Made by a program: the position numbers and the translations under genes. The notes below the pieces were generated by a model, which made no database searches, had not been told where the DNA came from, and saw only the letters and a list, made by a program, of their open reading frames with translations. From Rhodothermales bacterium (GTDB lineage Bacteria; Bacteroidota; Rhodothermia; Rhodothermales; JANQRZ01): DNA of 64,000 nt. Shown piece after piece: positions 1 to 6,535 of the stretch. Every line of letters begins with the position of its first letter. Position 1 is the stretch's first letter. The stretch spans positions 1 to 64,000 of the forward strand of contig JBDUXZ010000005.1 of NCBI GenBank assembly GCA_039944855.1, given 5' to 3'.

Positions 1-429
1 GAAGAGCCACAGCGCGAGGGTGTAGTCCCCGGCCGCGACGTCGAGGTCCTGCTCGATCCCCGTGTTGAGCGGGCCGTTCCCGGAGCCGAGCACGACGTAC
101 CAGTCGCCGGTGCGGGCGAAGTCGGGGCCGCCGGCGGGGGGTCCGAAGATGGGGTTGCCGCCGAGGTAGGCGCCGTTGGTCGGGGTCCAGAACGTCGTGA
201 CGCGGCCGCCCTCGAACGAGGGATCGGCGACGATACCGCCGCCGCGTTGGTCGTCCGCCGTACCGTTGTCATCGACCGAAGTGATGGTCAGCGACTGGAA
301 ATCCAAGAGCTGGCCTGCTTGGCGCGCGGACTGAGCCGATGCCGGGCTCGATGCGAGCAGCAACGTGGCGAGCAGGGCGAGCGTGGTGATGGGGGTGAGG
401 GTGTAACGCAGTAACAATCGTATGCGCAT
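1..429 (-). CDS. Secreted protein, N-terminal part (runs off the left edge)
   Basis: An open frame reads leftward from an ATG at 429 and stays open to base 1, giving 143 residues. The first ~35 residues form a clear signal peptide: a short Arg-rich n-region (MRIRLLLRY), a Leu/Thr/Ala hydrophobic core and an ASA-Q type cleavage site. The mature part is rich in Gly, Asp, Thr and aromatics (for example GDWYVVLGSGNG and AAGDYTLALWLF), which reads like a beta-sandwich or carbohydrate-binding-like extracellular domain. I do not recognise a family. The C-terminus is outside the window, so a type IX sorting domain, which two other secreted proteins here carry, cannot be checked. It is the only gene on this strand left of psd. 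Confidence 0.75.
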   Translation of the reverse strand, partial: MRIRLLLRYTLTPITTLALLATLLLASSPASAQSARQAGQLLDFQSLTITSVDDNGTADDQRGGGIVADPSFEGGRVTTFWTPTNGAYLGGNPIFGPPAGGPDFARTGDWYVVLGSGNGPLNTGIEQDLDVAAGDYTLALWLF

Positions 430-639
430 GGTAGGGGCTGGGATAGGTTGATGTGGGGGGCCGGGGTCTGGTGCTGCCGCAGCCCGAAGGGTAAGGCGAG
501 GGGCCAAAATAAACGACTCCTCATTACCGTAGGGCTCTAATGTACATCGGCCCTGCCGGCAAGTTGCCGGCAAAGCTGATTTGCGCGTAGGTCCCGTGAA
601 TCCGCCCTCGGTGGTGTCCCCGGACGTTCCCTTCAGCAC

Positions 640-1464
640 CTAGACGCCCGCGCCGATGGGCCTGCCCATGCGCACCGTCGTGCCGGGAGCTAGCCCCGCG
701 TCGAGCCGCACGCGGTCCTTCTCGAACGCGAGTACGACGCTGCTCCCGAGCAGGAAACGCCCAATCTCCGCCCCCTTCTCGAATGTGAGGTCGTGCTTCG
801 TGATCAGCTGCTCCCGATAGGGTGAGCGGGGGCCGGCCCAAACCGTCTCGATGCTCGCCACGACGAGGGCCCCCACCATCACGACGAGCATGGTGCCGAA
901 GGCCGTCTCGAACTCCATCACCAGTCGCTCGTTGACGGCGAACAGCCCCTCGACCCCGGCCTCCGTCGCGGCGTTGACCGAGAACAGCTTGCCGGGGATG
1001 GCGACGGTCCGCGTCAGCCGCCCAGCGAGCGGGAGGTGGACCCGGTGGTAATCGCTCGGCGAGAGGTAGATGGTCGCAAACGCGCCGCCTTCGAACTCCG
1101 GCCCGGCGCAGGTGTCAGCGAGTGCCTGGAACGAGTAGCGGACGCCTTTGGCCTGGAGCAGTTCACCGCGCTCGATGGTCCCGGTCTGGCTGACGACGCC
1201 GTCGGCCGGGCTCACGACCGAGTGCGGAGCGGCGTCGATGGGCCGGGCGTCTGGAGCGAGGGAGCGGGTAAAGAAATCGTTGAAGGAGCGGTAGCTCGCG
1301 AGGTTGGGCCGTTCGGCCTCGGCCATGTTCACTCCGTAGGCTCGGGCAAAGGCGCGGATCAGTGGCCCGCGAAGCCAGCGGGCCTCGGACGAGGCGAGCG
1401 CGCCGGCGGCACGGGAAATCAGATGCTGAGGGAGTACGTGTTGGAGCCGGACAAAAGTGCTCAT
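640..1464 (-). CDS. psd: Phosphatidylserine decarboxylase proenzyme
   Basis: This 274-residue protein decarboxylates phosphatidylserine to phosphatidylethanolamine at the cytoplasmic membrane. The open frame extends 55 residues further upstream, but that stretch is low-complexity Arg-rich sequence. I chose the ATG giving MSTFVRLQHVLPQH, where family similarity begins. The active-site Asp lies in SPADGVVS, the His in PSDYHRVHLP, and the self-cleavage site is LGSS near residues 239-242. The family motif is LGST; the Ser that becomes the pyruvoyl group follows the Gly and is present. Length and motif order fit the bacterial class of about 280-320 residues. It stands alone, with no pssA beside it in the window. 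Confidence 0.93.
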   Translation of the reverse strand: MSTFVRLQHVLPQHLISRAAGALASSEARWLRGPLIRAFARAYGVNMAEAERPNLASYRSFNDFFTRSLAPDARPIDAAPHSVVSPADGVVSQTGTIERGELLQAKGVRYSFQALADTCAGPEFEGGAFATIYLSPSDYHRVHLPLAGRLTRTVAIPGKLFSVNAATEAGVEGLFAVNERLVMEFETAFGTMLVVMVGALVVASIETVWAGPRSPYREQLITKHDLTFEKGAEIGRFLLGSSVVLAFEKDRVRLDAGLAPGTTVRMGRPIGAGV

Positions 1465-1612
1465 GGGGTCGGGACGAGTTACCGAGGCTGCGAGGCGGGC
1501 GAAGTGGAAGTGCGTGAGGTGGATGAGAGCTACGGTGGGGAATGCCGTCGGTTCTCGAATACGTCGGGTCCCGCGCCTGAGCCCGAGGGATCTTCGTGGG
1601 CAGGACGAAGAT

Positions 1613-1648
1613 GAACGCCTCGCCGGCAAGGAAGCTGGCGAGGCGTTC
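1613..1648 (-). terminator. Hairpin downstream of the aldehyde dehydrogenase
   Basis: Two perfectly complementary 12-base arms (GAACGCCTCGCC and GGCGAGGCGTTC) are separated by a 12-base loop. The hairpin starts 34 bases after the stop of the minus-strand aldehyde dehydrogenase and lies before psd. There is no long T-run after it on the minus strand, so it could be a terminator or an mRNA-stabilising end. The arms and placement are seen directly; the function is inferred. Confidence 0.6.
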
Positions 1649-1682
1649 TACTGTCTCGATCGGGCTAGGTTGGCCAGAAACG

Positions 1683-3209
1683 TCAGTCCTGCACGTTGTC
1701 GATCTGCGCCTTCTGCAGCGTGCCGGAGTAGTCGACGTAGACGGTCTTCGTCTCGGTGTAGAAATCGAAGACCTCCCAGCCGCCCTCGCGGTGCCCGTTG
1801 CCCGTCGCCTTCACGCCTCCGAAGGGCATGTGGGCCTCGGCGCCGATCGTCGGTCCGTTGATGTAGGTGATGCCGGCTTCGATGTCGCGCATCGCGCGGA
1901 AGGCCCGCGCCACGTCCTTGGTGTACACCGCCGACGAGAGGCCGTACGGCGTGTTGTTGGCGACGGCGATGGCCTCGTCGAACGACTGGACTTTGAGCAC
2001 GACGAGGAACGGGCCGAAGACCTCCTCCTTCGCCACGCGCATCTCGGGCGTCACGTCCGTGAAGATCGTGGGCTGGAAGAAGTGGCCGTCGCCGAGCCCC
2101 TCGCCCGAGGCGCGCTCGCCGCCGAGCACGAGCGTCGCGCCTTCCTTCTTGGCGATCTCGACGTAGCGCTCGACTTTAGCGATGGCGTCGGCGTTGATCA
2201 TCGGGCCCATCTCGGTGTCGTCGTCGTTGCCGTAGCCGAGCTTGAGCTCCGACGCGCGCACCTTCAGCTTCTCGACGACCGCGTCGTGGACGTCGGCGTG
2301 GGCGATCAGACGACTCGTGGCCGTGCAGCGCTGACCCGTCGTGCCGAAGGCGCCCCAGAGCAGGCCCTCCACGGCGAGGTCGAGGTCGGCGTCTTCCATC
2401 ACGATGCAGGGGTTCTTGCCACCCATCTCGAAGGAGAATCGCTTGTGCATCCGCCCGCACACGGCGCCGATGTGGGAGCCGGTCTCGGTCGAGCCGGTGA
2501 ACGTAATCGCGTCCACGTCCTCGTGCTCCACGATCGCCTGGCCGACCGGCCCGGCACCCTGCACGAGGTTCACGACGCCCTCGGGGAAGCCGGCGTCGAT
2601 CATCGCCTGCACGAGGAGCATCCCGCTGTGCGGGGCGTCCTCGCTCGGCTTGAAGACGACGGTGTTGCCCGCGAGCACGGCCGGGAACATCTTCCACGTC
2701 GGGACCGCCACGGGGAAGTTCCACGCGGTGATCACGCCGACGACGCCGATGGGCAGGCGGATCGACATGTTGAACTTGTTCGAGAGCTCGCTCGGGACGG
2801 TGTGGCCGAAGAGGCGGCGGCCCTCGGTGGCGGCGTAGTAGGCCGTATCGATGGCCTCCTGCACGTCGCCCTTCGTCTCGAAGAACGGCTTGCCCATCTC
2901 GCGCGTCATCGCATGCGCGAACTCGCTCTTGCGCTCGGTGAGGATGTCGCCGAGGTTGCGGAGGATGTCGCCGCGCTGGGGGGCGGGCATCAGCCGCCAT
3001 TTCTCGAACGCCGCACGGGCCGCTTCGACGGCCGCGTTGACATCGTCGGCGCTGGATTTCGGGAAGCGGCCGATGAGGTCGCTGTTGCGGGCGGGGTTGC
3101 GGTCCTCGAACGTCTCACCGGAGGCGGCGTCGCGCCACGTGCCGCCGATGTAGTTCTGGAAGGTTTGGACGTCGGTGGACGTGCCGTTGGCTGTCATCGT
3201 CTCTGCCAT
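1683..3209 (-). CDS. NAD(P)-dependent aldehyde dehydrogenase
   Basis: This 508-residue protein belongs to the aldehyde dehydrogenase superfamily, which oxidises an aldehyde to the acid through a cysteine thioester. The catalytic Cys is about residue 295 (GTTGQRCTA) and the general-base Glu about residue 261 (FEMGGKNP). The cofactor-binding region includes ITAWNFPVAVP and FTGSTETG. The phrases KGDVQEAIDTAYY and PIGVVGVITAWNFP recall the semialdehyde dehydrogenase branches (2,5-dioxovalerate or aminoadipate-semialdehyde type), but the substrate cannot be fixed from sequence alone. It is a separate paralogue of the pruA gene at 52717. The upstream ATG is used because residues from about 15 onward already match the family and only a short flexible leader precedes them. 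Confidence 0.92.
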   Translation of the reverse strand: MAETMTANGTSTDVQTFQNYIGGTWRDAASGETFEDRNPARNSDLIGRFPKSSADDVNAAVEAARAAFEKWRLMPAPQRGDILRNLGDILTERKSEFAHAMTREMGKPFFETKGDVQEAIDTAYYAATEGRRLFGHTVPSELSNKFNMSIRLPIGVVGVITAWNFPVAVPTWKMFPAVLAGNTVVFKPSEDAPHSGMLLVQAMIDAGFPEGVVNLVQGAGPVGQAIVEHEDVDAITFTGSTETGSHIGAVCGRMHKRFSFEMGGKNPCIVMEDADLDLAVEGLLWGAFGTTGQRCTATSRLIAHADVHDAVVEKLKVRASELKLGYGNDDDTEMGPMINADAIAKVERYVEIAKKEGATLVLGGERASGEGLGDGHFFQPTIFTDVTPEMRVAKEEVFGPFLVVLKVQSFDEAIAVANNTPYGLSSAVYTKDVARAFRAMRDIEAGITYINGPTIGAEAHMPFGGVKATGNGHREGGWEVFDFYTETKTVYVDYSGTLQKAQIDNVQD

Positions 3210-3347
3210 GTCACATGAAGGGTTTTGCGGGGGATATAAGAGCGTCGCGCGGGGCGGGTGCGTAACTTACCGCGCCGCCGCCGCCGGGTCCATCCGCTTT
3301 CCGTGGATTCCCGTGCTCTAAACCCTCTAACAGCTCCCGTGGACACT

Positions 3348-3638
3348 ATGAGTCGTCGCTTCGTTATGGCTGCTGTCGTTGTCCTGGGACTCCTCTTCCT
3401 CACGGTGGTTTGGCCTACTGCCTTCCGCTATGAAAGAGTAGAGTTGAACAGGCAAGAGCGTCTAGTTCGTATCAACCGATTCTCTGGAGAAGCGGCATAC
3501 CTCACGTCTACGGGCTGGGCACCTGCATCGTCTTTCCGGTACTCAACTGCTCCTACTCAGCCGGAGGACGAGCGAGACCCTCTGGAGCGTATTCGTAAAG
3601 CCACCGAAGCAGCGCGAGACACGCTCGATAAACAATAG
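3348..3638 (+). CDS. Small membrane-anchored protein of unknown function
   Basis: The 96-residue product starts MSRRFVMAAVVVLGL, with one hydrophobic segment at about residues 5-23. A short outside domain follows (RYERVELNRQERLVRINR, then FSGEAAYLTSTGWAP) and then a charged C-terminal helix rich in Arg, Glu and Asp. The frame is open 30 residues further upstream, but that stretch is Arg/Pro-rich and lies in the divergent promoter gap with the aldehyde dehydrogenase, so I chose the internal ATG. It ends 11 bases before the aminotransferase and is probably co-transcribed with it. No family is recognised. The RLVRINRFSGEA pattern resembles small bacterial proteins annotated only as hypothetical. 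Confidence 0.6.
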   Translation: MSRRFVMAAVVVLGLLFLTVVWPTAFRYERVELNRQERLVRINRFSGEAAYLTSTGWAPASSFRYSTAPTQPEDERDPLERIRKATEAARDTLDKQ

Positions 3639-3649
3639 CCAACACGCCG

Positions 3650-4846
3650 ATGCAGACTCCGACCCTCGACCTCGAATCCCGCCTCTCCGAGCGCGTCCGC
3701 TCCGTCCCGCCCTCCGGCATCCGCCGCTTCTTCGAGATTGCCGCGACGATGGACGACGTGATCTCGCTCGGCATCGGCGAGCCCGACTTCGTCTCGCCGC
3801 AGCCGATCATCGACGCGGCGAAGGCGTCGCTCGACGCGGGCAAGACGGGGTACACGGCAAACGCCGGGCTGATGGAACTCCGCGAGGCGATTTCCGACGA
3901 CCTGGACCGGCTCTACGGCGTGCGGTACGATCCGAAGACGGAGATCCTCGTCTCCGTCGGTGTGAGCGAGGCGATGCAGCTCACGATGCTCTCGCTCCTC
4001 GGCCCCGGCGATGAGATCCTCATCCCCGAGCCGTGCTTCGTCTCGTACGGCCCGACCGCGAAGTTCGCCGGCGCCGACGTGGTCTACGTCCCCACGAGCG
4101 TCGAGCACGACTTTCAAGTGACGGCCGCCGACATCGAAGCGAAGATCACGTCGCGCTCGAAGGTGCTCTTCCTCGGCTACCCCAACAACCCGACGGGCGC
4201 CGTGCTCCGCCGCGAAACGCTGGAGGAAATCGCCGAGGTCGTCGTGAAGCACGACCTCCTCGTGATATCGGACGAGATCTACGACCGGCTCGTCTACGGC
4301 GAATCGCACGCGCTCGGCCACACGTGCCTGCCGTCGATCCCGTCGCTGCGCGACCGGACGGTGCTGCTCGGCGGGTTCTCGAAGGGCTACGCGATGACGG
4401 GCTGGCGGATCGGCTACTGCTGCGCGCCGCCGGAGATTCTGAAAGCGATTTACAAGTGCCACCAGTACGTCGTGATGAGCGCGCCGACGATGGGACAGAT
4501 CGGGGCCGTCGCCGCGATCAAGGAGTGCCAGCCGCACGTCGAGGAGATGCGGCAGGCGTACGACGCCCGCCGCCGCGCGCTCGTCGACGGCCTCAACGCC
4601 GCCGGGCTGCCGACGTTCGAGCCGGAGGGCGCGTTCTACGCCTTCCCCGACATCACCTCGACGGGGCTCTCGTCCGAAGAGTTCGCGCAGCGTTTGCTCC
4701 GCGAGGAGCACGTCGCCGTCGTGCCCGGCGATGCGTTCGGGCCGAGCGGGGCGGGCTACGTCCGCTGCTCATACGCGACCTCGCTGGAGAACGTCGAAGA
4801 AGCCGTCCGCCGCATCACCGCCTTCGCAGAGCGCGTGCGGTCGTAG
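3650..4846 (+). CDS. PLP-dependent aminotransferase, class I/II (aspartate aminotransferase-like)
   Basis: This 398-residue fold-type I aminotransferase should transfer an amino group between an amino acid and a 2-oxoacid in the cytoplasm. The pyridoxal-phosphate lysine is about K245 in GGFSKGYAMTGWRIGY. The NPTG loop (GYPNNPTG), the cofactor Asp in VISDEIYDRLVY and the C-terminal carboxylate-binding Arg in YVRCSYA are all present. Length matches the family. The substrate is probably aspartate or another common amino acid, but paralogues of this group vary, so I give no gene symbol. Its 3' end has been duplicated: a decayed copy of the last ~170 bases lies at 5562, after the first outer-membrane protein gene. 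Confidence 0.92.
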   Translation: MQTPTLDLESRLSERVRSVPPSGIRRFFEIAATMDDVISLGIGEPDFVSPQPIIDAAKASLDAGKTGYTANAGLMELREAISDDLDRLYGVRYDPKTEILVSVGVSEAMQLTMLSLLGPGDEILIPEPCFVSYGPTAKFAGADVVYVPTSVEHDFQVTAADIEAKITSRSKVLFLGYPNNPTGAVLRRETLEEIAEVVVKHDLLVISDEIYDRLVYGESHALGHTCLPSIPSLRDRTVLLGGFSKGYAMTGWRIGYCCAPPEILKAIYKCHQYVVMSAPTMGQIGAVAAIKECQPHVEEMRQAYDARRRALVDGLNAAGLPTFEPEGAFYAFPDITSTGLSSEEFAQRLLREEHVAVVPGDAFGPSGAGYVRCSYATSLENVEEAVRRITAFAERVRS

Positions 4847-4877
4847 CGCACCCTGCCCTCATCGAGTACGCTGTTCT

Positions 4878-5525
4878 ATGCACCGAACCTCCATCCTGCT
4901 CGCTGTCTTGCTTGTGGCGAGTGCCTGTTCTCCAGTCAAGGCGCAAACTGAGTTTTTCTCCGAAGGGCTCGTGTACTCGCTGAGCGGTTTTTCACAGCGC
5001 TTCTCCATAGACGATGAGGAGTATCGTGCCCTGGGAGTAGAAATCGCGGGCATGCCGGTCCCCGAGTTTGGGTTCTCCTTCGGGTTCGGACAGACGACCG
5101 TATCGCAGGAGTTCGAAGAAGATGAGACCGTTACCTCGATCAGCCTCGGGGCCAGCTTCATCGCCAACCAGGCACGGACTGCGTCGCCGCTAAGCGCGGA
5201 GGTGGGGGTCGGGCTCGGATACGGCATCGGGAACGAAGGAAGGAGCGGGGCCACCGTTGGGCTGATAGGGGTGAGGCTGTCGCTCGCGATGGACCCGGAG
5301 CAACCGATATTAGTAGCGCCCTCCGTCCAGGCGGCCGTCACGTTTCCTATCGGCACATCGAGCGCCGAGCAGACGTTTTCTTTCGCTCCTGGAATCGGGA
5401 TCGGATTGCGGCTCGCACGGGGGTTCGTAGTGTATGCTCGGCCGAATTACACGTTCGTGTCGGGCGGCGAGGAGGAATCGTACCAAGCGTTCGGCGTCGC
5501 CCTGGGTATCACCCTTCTGCAGTAA
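4878..5525 (+). CDS. Outer-membrane beta-barrel-like protein, copy 1
   Basis: The 215-residue product begins with a signal peptide (MHRTSILLAVLLVASACSPV) that could be cut after KA before QTEFF. The ASAC stretch could also serve as a weak lipobox. The mature chain alternates hydrophobic and polar residues in Gly-rich strands (FGFSFGFGQTTV, VGVGLGYGIG, FSFAPGIGIGLRL) and ends in a hydrophobic strand, as expected of a small outer-membrane barrel. No named family is recognised. The gene at 5733 shares the signal-peptide region (LLAVLLV...AQTE.F.EG) and overall style, so the two are diverged tandem copies. I start at the ATG just before the signal peptide; the longer frame upstream overlaps the aminotransferase and is not credible. 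Confidence 0.75.
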   Translation: MHRTSILLAVLLVASACSPVKAQTEFFSEGLVYSLSGFSQRFSIDDEEYRALGVEIAGMPVPEFGFSFGFGQTTVSQEFEEDETVTSISLGASFIANQARTASPLSAEVGVGLGYGIGNEGRSGATVGLIGVRLSLAMDPEQPILVAPSVQAAVTFPIGTSSAEQTFSFAPGIGIGLRLARGFVVYARPNYTFVSGGEEESYQAFGVALGITLLQ

Positions 5526-5561
5526 TGCGTGTCCAAAGCCGTTTCACTGCGCAGTGCGCAT

Positions 5562-5694
5562 CGGAAGACTGCGCGCAGCGGTTGCTCTACGAAGAGCACG
5601 TCGCCGTCGTGCCCGATGATGCGTTCGGGCCGAGCCGGACCGTCGAAGAGGCCGCCCGCCGCATCACCGCCTTGCGCCCAGCGTGTGCGAGCGT
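5562..5694 (+). pseudogene. Decayed duplicate of the aminotransferase 3' end
   Basis: Translated in one frame this stretch reads EDCAQRLLYEEHVAVVPDDAFGPS and then VEEAARRITAL. The aminotransferase at 3650 ends EEFAQRLLREEHVAVVPGDAFGPS and, after about 15 more residues, VEEAVRRITAF. The copy has lost roughly 45 bases that encode the substrate-binding YVRCSYA segment, and it carries no start or catalytic half, so it cannot make an enzyme. It sits between the two related outer-membrane protein genes in the same order as the parent, so one duplication probably carried both the aminotransferase tail and the barrel gene. The similarity is seen directly; the event is inferred. Confidence 0.85.
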
Positions 5695-5732
5695 AGGCGC
5701 CATCTCCATCCACCGACCTCCTCCGACGCTAT

Positions 5733-6416
5733 ATGCGCTCCATCCTACGTCTGCTCGCCGTGTTGCTCGTCACGAGCGTCTTCTCGCCCGCCGAGGCGCA
5801 AACGGAATACTTCACCGAAGGCGAACGCCTCATATCAGGAAGCACGTTCGTCCAACAGGGTGAGGATCTCCGCGGCGTAGGATTCGAAGTCGAGATCGCT
5901 CCCTCTTCGCGGGTCGCGTTCACCTTTGGCTACGGGGGAGCGGACGCTGAAATGGTGGCCGGCTCTGACGGCATCCGAGAGGACGGCGAGATCGTGACGT
6001 GGAGTGGAGCGATTACTGGGTACCCGCTACGTCAGGGCGAAGGGGGGGCATTTACGCTCGGCGTAGGGGTTGGGGTAGGGCACACGCGCAGCACCGTCAC
6101 CCTCCGGTTTCAGGAGTTCGTAGAGCGATTCGACAACAGCGCCATCACCCTCACGGCCAACCTGCTCGCGGCAGGTGTCGTGACGAAGGCGGAGAGCCCC
6201 ATTCGGGGCGTCCTCCAAGTGCAGGCCGGTGCGGCTATGCTGCTAGGGGAGTCAGATGTCGCCTATGCACAGCTGATAGGCGCTGGTTTCGGAGCCGGCT
6301 TCGCCGTCAGTCCCCGCGTGCTCGTCGTCGTGGAGCCGGCGGCCTTGGTAACGATAAGCAGTGGCGCGACGACCATTACGCTGGTGGGATCGCTTGGGCT
6401 GGCCTATGCTTTCTGA
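5733..6416 (+). CDS. Outer-membrane beta-barrel-like protein, copy 2
   Basis: The 227-residue protein has a signal peptide (MRSILRLLAVLLVTSVFSPA) with probable cleavage at AEA before QTEYF. Gly/Val-rich amphipathic strands follow (AFTFGYGGAD, AFTLGVGVGVGHT, VGSLGLAYAF), and the chain ends in Phe, typical of barrels inserted by the BAM machinery. It is a diverged paralogue of the gene at 4878: signal peptides and the first mature residues align well, the barrels only loosely. The ATG follows directly on the aminotransferase remnant. Function is unknown. Confidence 0.75.
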   Translation: MRSILRLLAVLLVTSVFSPAEAQTEYFTEGERLISGSTFVQQGEDLRGVGFEVEIAPSSRVAFTFGYGGADAEMVAGSDGIREDGEIVTWSGAITGYPLRQGEGGAFTLGVGVGVGHTRSTVTLRFQEFVERFDNSAITLTANLLAAGVVTKAESPIRGVLQVQAGAAMLLGESDVAYAQLIGAGFGAGFAVSPRVLVVVEPAALVTISSGATTITLVGSLGLAYAF

Positions 6417-6535
6417 CCTCGCCGTGTGCGTACCGAAACGCTTTTGGGTAATTCACCGTGCCACGCTCCGTGACAGGCAATAGCACGCCGCCTCGTCTGT
6501 TTGATCTGCGACTCCCTCGAACCCTCCTGCTTTCC

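Noticed and set aside
239-242. PSD LGSS versus LGST as a sign of inactivity (residues 239-242 of psd)
   Set aside because: The serine that becomes the pyruvoyl group and the Asp/His partners are present; Ser in place of Thr after it occurs in active enzymes.
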